NCBI GenBank assembly: GCA_964404765.1
Contig: CAYOLL010000279.1
Coordinates: 1-5,928, forward strand
Length of the DNA: 5,928 bases
Direction: 5' to 3'
Source of the DNA: CAYOLL01 sp964404765 [NCBI: uncultured Gemmatimonadota bacterium]
GTDB lineage: Bacteria; 4572-55
The notes beneath the pieces were generated by a model. It saw only the letters and a program-made list of their open reading frames with translations. It ran no database searches and was not told where the DNA came from. The position numbers were made by a program, and so were the translations under genes. Position 1 is the stretch's first letter; each line of letters starts with the position of its first letter. Positions 1 to 5,928 of the stretch are shown here, piece by piece.

Positions 1-6
1 AACAAG

Positions 7-31
7 ATGCCGGATAAAAGCATTCCGGCAT
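7..31. repeat. Short palindromic hairpin, REP-like
   Basis: The arms ATGCCGGA (7-14) and TCCGGCAT (24-31) are perfect reverse complements around a 9-base loop. There is no T-tract on either side, so a rho-independent terminator is unlikely. The shape (8-bp GC-rich stem, intergenic position, conserved-looking GTCATGCCGG context on the minus strand) resembles the dispersed intergenic palindromes common in bacterial genomes. No second copy lies in this window, so its repeat status is inferred. It could instead stabilise the 3' end of a transcript arriving from upstream. Confidence 0.5.
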
Positions 32-201
32 GACAAGTGTGTGAAAGGTTGTTGAATAGTACAAAATACTCGAAAAACACGAAAATGTAACATGTGACAA
101 ACCAGGAAGGTGCATAGGAGCCGCCCACATCCCGAACGTGATGCCCATTCCACAAGAAGTGAGATATGAGGCAAAGCGACATACATATTGAATATAACAT
201 G

Positions 202-230
202 TTGATAAATATTGTGATGAGACTTATCTA
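202..230 (+). promoter_or_regulatory. Candidate sigma70-like promoter for the acidic-protein gene
   Basis: TTGATA (202-207) matches the -35 consensus at five of six positions. It is followed after 17 bases by TATCTA (225-230), a weak -10 box. A start near 237 would leave a short leader containing the ribosome binding site at 247-253. The region is AT-rich, so a chance match is quite possible. The palindrome AACATGTT (196-203) overlaps the upstream edge, and TAACATGT also occurs at 88-95; either could be an operator, but nothing proves it. Confidence 0.3.
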
Positions 231-257
231 AAAAATCTACTTTCTTGAGAGGATTTG

Positions 258-734
258 ATGGAAACCATTTCAATCGAAGTGATTGATCGTGTCTTAGACG
301 AGTTGGAAACATTATCGGAAGACGAACTCGGCGAGCGGATGGAGCGTTTTGGCGAGGCACAACCGGCAATTCTGGCATATTTACTGGAAGCCGGCGAAGA
401 ATACCTGGATGAGGAAGACCTGGATGTAATTGTTTATCAGGGTATGACCTTATGGGCGACGGTGTGCGCCGTCGATACAACCCAGGCTGTCTTAACCGAG
501 CTGAAATTAGCCGACAAAGAGTTAGCTAATTTTCATAAAATTCAGCAGTTACGTCGCGATAAGCAAGACGATTTTGAGGCGGTCCTGGATGTGCTTCAAG
601 CGGAATCCGACCAGCCGTTTTTATTGGATTTGGCCGTTTCTTTCTTTGACGATGAAGAGGCCGAGTTTGCTGTCGAAACGAAATTTAGTCTGCTGGCGGT
701 CGTCAAAACTGTGTTGGACGGGCTGACGGGCTAA
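258..734 (+). CDS. Small acidic, mainly helical protein of unknown function
   Basis: This 158-aa protein is not one I recognise. It is strongly acidic, with about 39 Asp/Glu against 11 Lys/Arg, and its heptad-like Leu/Ile/Val spacing suggests a compact all-helical fold. There is no signal peptide, membrane segment or metal-binding cluster, so a cytoplasmic location is likely. The most distinctive part is residues 35-70, where a Gln-Pro and an Ala-Tyr-Leu-Leu helix precede an acidic turn and a hydrophobic helix ending in Leu-Trp-Ala-Thr. I chose ATG 258 over the in-frame TTG 255 because the purine-rich GAGAGGA (247-253) would lie only one base from the TTG. The gene stands alone, with long non-coding gaps on both sides, so context gives no clue. 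Codon use looks normal and the frame is intact. It is probably a real gene, but its role is open. Confidence 0.75.
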   Translation: METISIEVIDRVLDELETLSEDELGERMERFGEAQPAILAYLLEAGEEYLDEEDLDVIVYQGMTLWATVCAVDTTQAVLTELKLADKELANFHKIQQLRRDKQDDFEAVLDVLQAESDQPFLLDLAVSFFDDEEAEFAVETKFSLLAVVKTVLDGLTG

Positions 735-1173
735 TCTGCTGCATTTGACATTGAATTCTTAAAGCTGTGGCAAGCTGTTGCGTTAAGTGACTATAAACGA
801 ATGCTTGAAACTTCGATGCAGTCCCCATGCGGGTTTTTGTGTGAAAAAGTTCAATAGATTCATTTATTGTTATTTAATAAGTCAATATAAACAAAATTTT
901 TAAACTTTTAAGCATAGACCATGAGGATTTAATTGATTGAACCTGTTGAGGTTATGCGCAAACAAAGTAATTGCTCAAAAAATGGTGGCAAACCGAACCT
1001 TGCGAAGGCTTCAGTGCACACTTTCACAAGTTTTGCAGTAAAGCCTTCGCAAGGTTACCCACGTTTTATGAACACTTACCAAACAAAACCCTTCAAGGAA
1101 ATGAATTCGATCCACTTTTTCGAAGAAACACCAATCTCGATCCAACTGCAATCATCTTTCAATGGGTTTTAGC
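735..1173. other. 439-base non-coding gap with hairpins and short repeats
   Basis: I see no convincing gene here. Two overlapping open frames (about 933-1172 and 971-1177) cross the large hairpin, lack ribosome binding sites and read as low-quality protein. Contents from left to right: two near-identical 10-mers, AAGCTGTGGC and AAGCTGTTGC (762-781); a weak CCC/GGG hairpin followed by five T (824-838); an AT-rich stretch (about 850-935) that could hold a promoter; a 5-bp hairpin AACCT/AGGTT (940-953); the 16-bp inverted repeat (996-1056); and TCGATCCA twice (1107-1114 and 1137-1144). The hairpin-rich part could be a dispersed intergenic repeat element or the remnant of a small non-autonomous mobile element. 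Confidence 0.5.
996..1056. repeat. Long perfect inverted repeat (16-bp arms, 29-base loop)
   Basis: AACCTTGCGAAGGCTT (996-1011) and AAGCCTTCGCAAGGTT (1041-1056) are exact reverse complements. Pairing can continue imperfectly into the loop: GTGCA-like bases at about 1015-1018 face TGCA at 1034-1037. Each arm also contains its own small hairpin, CCTT-GCG-AAGG, so the element can fold as one long stem or as two small ones. The following bases (ACCCACG) contain no T-run, so it does not look like a rho-independent terminator. It lies about 120 bases before the lipoprotein start. It may be a dispersed palindromic repeat, a folded leader RNA or a protein-binding site. Confidence 0.75.
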
Positions 1174-2106
1174 ATGACAAACAAAATTTTAGCCATTATT
1201 TTTATTTCTGCGACGCTTGTTGCCGGCGGTTGCTCATCCGGGCAAAAAAAGACGAACGTCAGCCTGGATAAGCAAAAAGAATACGCTAATGAGCTGTTGA
1301 ACAAGCAGCTTTATTCACAGGCGGTTTCGGAATTTGAAACGTATCTGCAAAACGACGGCCTGGATGACGAGACCCGCGCCAACATCAATTATATTATCGC
1401 TACGACGTATTTGGAGCGACTCAAGGATTATCAAAACGCGCTGGCTTACTTCCTGAAGATCAAGACTTATTATCCGAGCAGCAAGCTGGACAGTGAAGTC
1501 AACAAGGGCGTGGTGGCTTGTTTGGAACGGCTGGAGCGCTCGGCGGATGCGCAACAGGCCCTGTCCGAATTGACGACGATGAATCCGGGCGAGACCAAAA
1601 CAAGTCTGCCGGGCCGAGTCGTGGCCGAGTTAGGCGAACGCAAGATCACCCAGGGCGATCTGGACGCTGAAATTAAAAACCTGCCGCCGCCGCTGCGTCA
1701 GGAATATCAGGCCAAAGCCAAAAAGCTGCAATTTCTGCAGCAAATGCTGGCCACGGATTTGATGTTCGAGAAAGCCAAACGCGCCGGTTATGAGAACGAT
1801 AAGGAGATCGTCAACCAACTTTTTCAGGCCAAAAAGTCGATTTTGGTACAAAAGCTGATTCAGGACGAAATCCGCAGCAAAATCAATATTACGGATTTCG
1901 ATATCAAGCTGTATTACGATGCCAACAAAGATCAATATAAGACCAAAGACGACAAAGGCGCTGAGCGCGTGCCGGAGTTGGCCGAAGTCAAAGACCGCGT
2001 CAAGCAGGAACTGCAAATGCAACGCGAGCAGCAGGCCTATCAACAACTGGTCGGCCAACTGCTGACGGCAAATAATGTGAAGTTGTACGGGGATTTGGTG
2101 GAGTAA
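1174..2106 (+). CDS. TPR lipoprotein with SurA-like chaperone region, no parvulin domain
   Basis: Likely a periplasmic lipoprotein that handles unfolded or outer-membrane proteins. Starting at ATG 1174, the 310-aa product begins with a lipoprotein signal: a Lys-containing n-region, a hydrophobic core, and Val-Ala-Gly-Gly-Cys with the lipidated Cys at 20. ATG 1162 would add four residues (MGFS) before this signal. Neither start has a clear Shine-Dalgarno. Residues 34-138 look like helical TPR repeats of the BamD/YbgF type (AVSEFETYL and NALAYFLKIKTYYP). Residues 148-256 match the N-terminal helical region of SurA/PpiC-type foldases: a VVAELGERKITQGDLD opening, AKRAGYENDKEI, and TDFDIKLYYDANKDQYK. 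In that family a parvulin domain of roughly 90 residues normally follows. Here the chain passes straight into the C-terminal helix (PELAEVKDRVKQEL, 267-280), so prolyl isomerase activity is not expected. The frame is intact, so this is a parvulin-less holdase by inference rather than an obvious broken gene. Confidence 0.8.
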   Translation: MTNKILAIIFISATLVAGGCSSGQKKTNVSLDKQKEYANELLNKQLYSQAVSEFETYLQNDGLDDETRANINYIIATTYLERLKDYQNALAYFLKIKTYYPSSKLDSEVNKGVVACLERLERSADAQQALSELTTMNPGETKTSLPGRVVAELGERKITQGDLDAEIKNLPPPLRQEYQAKAKKLQFLQQMLATDLMFEKAKRAGYENDKEIVNQLFQAKKSILVQKLIQDEIRSKINITDFDIKLYYDANKDQYKTKDDKGAERVPELAEVKDRVKQELQMQREQQAYQQLVGQLLTANNVKLYGDLVE

Positions 2107-2127
2107 AAAGGCAATTATAAACAATAA

Positions 2128-2133
2128 AAAGGA
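2128..2133 (+). promoter_or_regulatory. Shine-Dalgarno that decides the start at 2142
   Basis: AAAGGA ends eight bases before ATG 2142, a normal spacing. The alternative in-frame ATG at 2133 overlaps the last base of this site, so it cannot use it. The shorter start is therefore preferred. Confidence 0.6.
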
Positions 2134-2141
2134 TGCTTAAG

Positions 2142-2810
2142 ATGAGTAGTTCCGATGTTTTGATGCGGTATAAGACGATTCGCGAATTCGGTCGAGCGTT
2201 CTGGGGCAATGCCATGAACTTAAAGATTCCCGGTCTGGATATGACGTACGTAATGAGTCGATCTGGCTCGTTATTGGGCATGAAAAAAGGCGGTACGTTT
2301 GTGTTTGCCGATGAAGCGGATATGAGCTTTTTAAACGATTTTATGTTTCATGAATTTCGCGTAAAGGGCGAGTCGGCGGTTGAAAGATATAATAAGCACG
2401 AAGTTTGGAAAAACGATATCGAAAAGGAAATGCTGCAAGCGCATCTCAAATCCCGCGCGTCACTGTTTCGGGTTGAATCCGTTGATTCTCAAAACTATTC
2501 ATGTTATTTTCAAGATATGTTAACCGAAAGATCACCATTTCCCGTAGTGGACGTAGGATTTAGCCAAACAGCTTTTCCTGGAGTGTTGGTTTTCAGTCGC
2601 ATTATTAGCTATCATGACCTGAATATGACCGGGGGCGCAGCCATGTTGTATCCGCAAGAAAGTGAAGCCTACCTGCGCAAAGAATTTCCCCGTCGGGCTC
2701 GACGCGTGGATCTAAAAGAAAACTCCGCATGTCAATACATCGCTTTTTACAAATTGTACCATGAAATGGGCTTGGGTGTCAGACATGAAGAATTGGATCA
2801 ACGGGTTTGA
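2142..2810 (+). CDS. Conserved-looking protein of unknown function, 222 aa
   Basis: I cannot assign a family. The product is soluble, with no signal peptide or membrane segment. The N-terminal third contains MSRSGSLLGMKKGGTFVFADE followed by an acidic helix with DMSFLNDFMFHEFRV. A charged helix (about 80-105) leads to a beta-rich middle, where SLFRVESVDS, a VVDVGFSQTAFPG turn and VFSRIISYHDLNMTGG read like alternating strands and tight turns. The C-terminus is basic (FPRRARRVDLKE) and ends in a helix with YIAFYKLYHEMG. The clear segmental pattern and intact frame argue for a real folded protein. Its bases look somewhat more AT-rich than those of the lipoprotein gene upstream. It lies 35 bases after the lipoprotein gene and 43 bases before the Uma2 gene, so it may share their transcript, but neither neighbour suggests its function. 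Confidence 0.75.
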   Translation: MSSSDVLMRYKTIREFGRAFWGNAMNLKIPGLDMTYVMSRSGSLLGMKKGGTFVFADEADMSFLNDFMFHEFRVKGESAVERYNKHEVWKNDIEKEMLQAHLKSRASLFRVESVDSQNYSCYFQDMLTERSPFPVVDVGFSQTAFPGVLVFSRIISYHDLNMTGGAAMLYPQESEAYLRKEFPRRARRVDLKENSACQYIAFYKLYHEMGLGVRHEELDQRV

Positions 2811-2853
2811 ATTACGCAGCGATCTTTAATCAACCTTTTCAAAGGAAAGTTAA

Positions 2854-3477
2854 ATGGCGTTACCGGCCGAAAAACTTTACATCACCCCGCAAGAATATCT
2901 GGATGCGGAGGAGAACAGCCTCGAAAAGCATGAGTACTTTGACGGCGAAATCTTCCTGCGCTCCGGCGGCTCGGCGAATCACAGCCTTATTGCCGGCAAT
3001 ACGATTCGTGAGTTTGGAAATGCCGTCAAAAAGAAGCCTTGCCGGGTGTTTACCAGCGATATTCGCATTCATGTGATGGAAAACGGCCTGTACACGTATC
3101 CCGATGTCACAGTGGTGTGTGGTCGGCCGGAATATTTGATTGGCCGCAACGATACGATTACCAATCCGCTGATCATCGTGGAAGTGCTTTCGCCATCCAC
3201 CAAAGACTATGACCGCGGCGGTAAATTTGAACTGTACCGCGGTCTATCATCGCTAAAAGAATATATTTTGATGGATTCGGAACGGGTTTATATTGAGCAT
3301 TTTCATAAAACGGAGGACGGCAGTTGGATTCTCCACGTTTATCAAGATCGCGCGGCAACATTTGGATTATTTGCCGTTGACGCTGCGTTGGCAATTGCAG
3401 AAATTTACGATAAAATAGAATGGAGTAAGCCTTTAAATGAACCGGGCGAAAAGCATCTCGCAGAACGGCTTTTATAA
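2854..3477 (+). CDS. Uma2-family (DUF820) PD-(D/E)XK endonuclease-like protein
   Basis: The 207-aa product has the full signature of the Uma2/DUF820 family, a PD-(D/E)XK nuclease fold found in many copies in cyanobacteria and other environmental bacteria. Visible hallmarks are a TPQEYLDAE opening (11-19), YFDGE (28-32), a helix with Asn-His (42-43), SDIRIHV (68-74), the Pro-Asp pair of YPDVTVV (82-88), and IIVEVLSPST (107-116) followed by YDRGGK (119-124). The likely metal-binding and catalytic residues are Asp84, Glu110 and Lys124; the usual E-x-K is E-x-L here, with the Lys displaced, as is typical of this family. It is about full length for the family. AAAGGA (2841-2846) stands seven bases before the ATG, supporting this start. 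The stop codon overlaps the next gene's ATG, so the two are likely translationally coupled. Cellular role and DNA target are unknown for most members; mobile-element or defence roles have been suggested. Confidence 0.9.
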   Translation: MALPAEKLYITPQEYLDAEENSLEKHEYFDGEIFLRSGGSANHSLIAGNTIREFGNAVKKKPCRVFTSDIRIHVMENGLYTYPDVTVVCGRPEYLIGRNDTITNPLIIVEVLSPSTKDYDRGGKFELYRGLSSLKEYILMDSERVYIEHFHKTEDGSWILHVYQDRAATFGLFAVDAALAIAEIYDKIEWSKPLNEPGEKHLAERLL

Positions 3478-4064
3478 TGGCATTGCTTTCAACAAAAAAA
3501 GTAATTCTTTTATCGTTACTGTTAGTGGCTTTAGGCTATATCGGACTTAGGGTGTTCGCTTTGCAACAGCCGATTACTATTCTGCAAGTCCACAATGGAT
3601 ATAACGATGACGCCGGATTCCACGACTTCATACACACTGGCCGAAATGCTTGCGCTTTATCACCATGTGACGGTTATTATGCGCAACAATCATCTTTCAT
3701 CTTTTGACCCCGCGGTCAACCGCTATTCGCTGGGTTATGTTGATCATGCTTCCAACGGGCGACCGGAGTTTTCGCAGGCAACAGCAACAAACCCGAACGA
3801 TCTCTATTGGAGCCTGAATCAGACTTTTTTGAGCGTTCGCGCTCAAAATGATGACTCGGGGACAATGACCTTGGCGCTGAAAACAAATACCCCGGATTTT
3901 CAGCGCTTTGAGGTTCGCCTGGGCGCAAAAAACGGCTGGACGGAAGTATCACCGATAGTTGATTGGACTTTAGCTGAAGGCGAAAGCGCTCTGGAAGCCC
4001 GGCACTGAATACGGCAGGCGTTGCGGGGCCGGTTGCTTCGATTCAAGTGAATTACGCCCCATAA
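3477..4064 (+). pseudogene. Membrane-anchored or secreted beta-domain protein, broken by two frameshifts
   Basis: Three consecutive segments in two frames read as one protein of about 195 aa. Segment one (ATG 3477 to about 3593) encodes two Lys, a hydrophobic stretch (VILLSLLLVALGYIGL) and FALQQPITILQV, a signal peptide or N-terminal anchor. Coding then moves to another frame at about 3594, giving MDITMTPDSTTSYTLAEML and a well-formed domain through GESALEAR. At about 4002 it returns to the first frame, reading ALNTAGVAGPVASIQVNY and stopping at 4062-4064. The C-terminal pattern (DLYWSLN, LRVRL-like strands, W-T-L-x-E-G-E-x-x-L-E-A-R, G-V-x-G-P-V) is typical of Ig/fibronectin-like beta domains at the ends of secreted bacterial enzymes; here the catalytic part is missing or was never present. 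The first shift fits one extra A in CACAATGG, the second one lost G in CCCGGCA. Either this is a decaying gene or both are assembly errors. The ATG overlaps the Uma2 stop. Confidence 0.75.
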
Positions 4065-4082
4065 CCTGAACTGAGAATCATA

Positions 4083-5615
4083 ATGCGCTGTTTTAACATT
4101 ACCGGGCCATGCAAGCCGGCGGAACATTACACCGTGCGACGGGAAGTCTTGCTGGTCAAAGGGTTGGACATGGCTCGGCACGGGCGGTTTTTTACCATTT
4201 TTGCCCCACGCCAAACCGGCAAGACGACTTTTTTTCAACTGCTGATTGAAGAGTTGAAGAGAGAGCCGGACTACGTGCCGATTTGGATAAGCTTTGAGGC
4301 GATGCATACATTGTCCAATGTCCACTTTTATGAAGGCCTGACTTATCATCTGCAAGACGAATTCAATAAGCAAAATATCCGGATGCCGCATGATATCACG
4401 GAATCATTATCCTTGTTGCGGCTGTTTTCGGAATTGGTTACCGCCGGAACGAAGCGTAAAATCGTTCTGATCGTTGATGAAATCGAAGGCGCCCCATCTG
4501 CCATTATCGGCGAATTGTTACATGCGTTTCGCACTTTGTATCATAAAAAAGAAAATCACTGTTTGCACTCGTTAATGCTGGTTGGTGTAAGCACCATTGC
4601 CGATCTGGTGGTTGGGCCGGCGTCGCCGTTCAATATTGTCGATCAACTGCATTTGGGCTATTTTAACGAGGCGGAAGTTTACGGCCTGATAGATCAATAC
4701 ACGGCTGAAAGCGGACAGGCTTTTGCGCCGGAAGTGCGGCGGGAGGTGTTCGAAAACAGCGGCGGACAGCCCGGCTTGGTCTGCGCCTTGTGCAAGCACT
4801 TGACGGAAGAAATGGCGACAGATCACGCAAAACCGGTCGAGATGGCCCATTTTTATCAAACCCTGCAGCATTTTTTGACAGATCGTTATGACTTCAATAT
4901 CACCAACATTATACGAAAAGCGCGTGAGAAGAAGAGCTTCATGCTCAAAGTTTTATTTGGCACCCAAACAATCCCGTTTAGTGTGCACGATCCGGACATG
5001 GCGTTTTTGTATGCTAATGGCGTGATTGCCGATCACGATGGCGAGGCGGATGTCAAAGTGCCGTTGTATCGCAAAGCGCTGATTACGGCCTTCCGTCCGC
5101 TGATCAACGGCGAAGCGGACGAGTATATCACCAACGCGCGGGAAGGCGTGGAAGAATATGTTGCGGGCGGCGAGCTAAACGTGGCCGGTCTGTTGCAAAA
5201 GTATGACGAATACGTGCGGCGGCGCGGCTTTCGCGCCTTCGACACCGAGCATCTGCGCGAAGGAGCGTGGCATTATTCGCTGGACGGATTCATCCATTTT
5301 TATATTCACGAACTGGGCGGGCAGACATTTGTGGAAGTGCCGTCGGGTCGTGGTCGGACGGACATTTTGATCTTGTACGAGAATCGCAAATATGTTATCG
5401 AAACCAAAATATACCGGACGCCGGGTCACTATAAAAAAGGCAAGAAGCAACTGGCAACCTATCTGGCTACGGAAAGTTTGAACGAAGGCTTTTACGTTGT
5501 CTTCAGCAGCAAGCACACCGAGCAGGATACGCTGGTCGAAGATGAAATTGTAGACGGCAAGCGGATTCTGACGCGGGTGATTCGCACCCGGTTTGAGCGG
5601 GCCGGTCAGGCCTAA
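4083..5615 (+). CDS. AAA-like ATPase fused to a C-terminal PD-(D/E)XK nuclease domain
   Basis: A 510-aa cytoplasmic protein with two domains. The N-terminus (FNITGPCKPAEHY) is the signature opening of the AAA-like ATPase family (AAA_35 type). Walker A is APRQTGKTT (41-49, Lys47), Walker B is IVLIVDE (127-133), and a sensor-1-like Ser/Thr pair follows LMLVGV (about 170). The SPFNI motif and GGQPGLV (about 185-232) are typical of the helical lid in this STAND-like group. A middle linker (about 270-370) precedes a PD-(D/E)XK domain: TDILIL with Asp427, a beta-strand ending in IETKIY (Glu440-x-Lys442) and a helix with Gln456 in QLATYL. All core residues are present, so both ATP binding and metal-dependent nuclease activity are plausible. 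Related proteins are widespread and mostly uncharacterised; a role in defence or DNA processing is inference. The start lies 18 bases after the preceding gene's stop, with no strong Shine-Dalgarno. Confidence 0.9.
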   Translation: MRCFNITGPCKPAEHYTVRREVLLVKGLDMARHGRFFTIFAPRQTGKTTFFQLLIEELKREPDYVPIWISFEAMHTLSNVHFYEGLTYHLQDEFNKQNIRMPHDITESLSLLRLFSELVTAGTKRKIVLIVDEIEGAPSAIIGELLHAFRTLYHKKENHCLHSLMLVGVSTIADLVVGPASPFNIVDQLHLGYFNEAEVYGLIDQYTAESGQAFAPEVRREVFENSGGQPGLVCALCKHLTEEMATDHAKPVEMAHFYQTLQHFLTDRYDFNITNIIRKAREKKSFMLKVLFGTQTIPFSVHDPDMAFLYANGVIADHDGEADVKVPLYRKALITAFRPLINGEADEYITNAREGVEEYVAGGELNVAGLLQKYDEYVRRRGFRAFDTEHLREGAWHYSLDGFIHFYIHELGGQTFVEVPSGRGRTDILILYENRKYVIETKIYRTPGHYKKGKKQLATYLATESLNEGFYVVFSSKHTEQDTLVEDEIVDGKRILTRVIRTRFERAGQA

Positions 5616-5658
5616 TCGCGCAAAAAAAAATACAGCCTTAAAAATATAAATTCGGACC

Positions 5659-5665
5659 AAGGGGG
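5659..5665 (+). promoter_or_regulatory. Strong Shine-Dalgarno for the last gene
   Basis: The purine run AAGGGGG is followed after five bases by ATG 5671. It is the most G-rich ribosome site in the window and the main evidence that the truncated frame to its right is a gene. Confidence 0.55.
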
Positions 5666-5670
5666 CGAAG

Positions 5671-5928
5671 ATGAGCATTTTCGATAAGTGGCTGGGACGG
5701 GAGATGAGACCCGAACCGGATGGCCGGAAACAAGAGACTTTGCTAAAAGAGACTTTATCGTCACCGCAACCGGGTGGGACGAAGATATTGACGCCGGATG
5801 AGATTTTACGCATGGCCCCGCGTCAACAACTTGACCCGCGCGATGATGATCCTGGTTCCTGGCAAGTGGGCGATAAGGAATGCCATTTAAATAACTTCCC
5901 GATTTTAGGTTGCAGTAGGTATTGCGCA
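5671..5928 (+). CDS. N-terminal part of an unrecognised protein, cut by the window edge
   Basis: The frame opens at ATG 5671 behind a good ribosome binding site and stays open for all 86 codons to the window end, so only the N-terminus is visible. It begins MSIFDKWLGREMRPEP, an amphipathic helix. A low-complexity, hydrophilic, Pro- and Gly-containing linker (about residues 15-37) follows, then ILTPDEILRMAPRQQ (39-53), an acidic patch DPRDDDPGSW, and a short stretch with three Cys (KECH and GCSRYC) near the edge. There is no signal peptide. The helix-plus-linker start suggests a tail or adaptor segment before a folded domain that lies outside the window. I do not recognise the family. It starts 55 bases after the ATPase gene and may be cotranscribed with it. 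Confidence 0.6.
   Translation, partial: MSIFDKWLGREMRPEPDGRKQETLLKETLSSPQPGGTKILTPDEILRMAPRQQLDPRDDDPGSWQVGDKECHLNNFPILGCSRYCA

Noticed and set aside
100-170. Possible structured RNA in the GC-richer patch before the first gene
   Set aside because: I compared it by eye with 5S rRNA and common riboswitch cores and saw no match; no long stem is present.
805-840. GAAAC followed by a GC-rich CCCCATGCGGG core, reminiscent of a CRISPR repeat end or a terminator
   Set aside because: No second copy occurs in the window, so there is no array. As a terminator the stem is only three base pairs before the five T.
933-1177. Two small overlapping plus-strand open frames before the lipoprotein gene
   Set aside because: They cross the perfect inverted repeat, have no ribosome binding site, and give unstructured protein; one starts at TTG. 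They are most likely fortuitous.
1630-2124. 164-aa minus-strand open frame inside the lipoprotein gene
   Set aside because: It is the antisense shadow of a well-supported gene, and its hydrophobic residues derive from Lys/Gln-rich codons on the plus strand.
3595-4008. Separate 137-aa gene starting at ATG 3595
   Set aside because: It has no ribosome binding site. A signal peptide in the preceding frame and a domain ending in the following frame show it is the middle of one frameshifted gene.
5175-5813. 212-aa minus-strand open frame over the end of the ATPase gene and the start of the last gene
   Set aside because: It is antisense to the conserved PD-(D/E)XK core and has no recognisable protein character.

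Overview
The window looks like an accessory or low-constraint stretch of a Gram-negative-type (diderm) bacterial chromosome. Every supported gene is on the plus strand. A lipoprotein with a SurA-like chaperone segment implies a periplasm and outer membrane. A Uma2-family nuclease, an AAA-like ATPase fused to a PD-(D/E)XK nuclease domain, medium GC and patchy Shine-Dalgarno use fit an environmental lineage of the Calditrichota/KSB1/Bacteroidota type. That placement is inference from gene content and style; no marker gene is present.

Layout: positions 1-257 are non-coding, with a palindromic hairpin at 7-31 and a weak promoter candidate before a small acidic protein (258-734). Positions 735-1173 form a 439-base gap whose main feature is a perfect 16-bp inverted repeat (996-1011 with 1041-1056). 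Next come a TPR/SurA-like lipoprotein that appears to lack the parvulin catalytic domain (1174-2106), an unrecognised 222-aa protein (2142-2810) and a Uma2-family PD-(D/E)XK protein (2854-3477). The Uma2 stop overlaps the start of a membrane-anchored or secreted protein whose reading frame is broken twice (3477-4064). Eighteen bases later a 510-aa AAA-like ATPase/PD-(D/E)XK fusion begins (4083-5615). A CDS cut by the window edge starts at 5671.

Working together: from 1174 onward the gaps are short (about 18-55 bases, with one overlap) and no convincing terminator is visible, so cotranscription is possible. The functions do not form a recognised pathway. The most suggestive cluster is 2854-5615, where two different PD-(D/E)XK proteins flank an exported, probably decaying protein. 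A defence or mobile-DNA role for this cluster is only a hypothesis. No rRNA, tRNA, CRISPR array, transposase or integrase was found.
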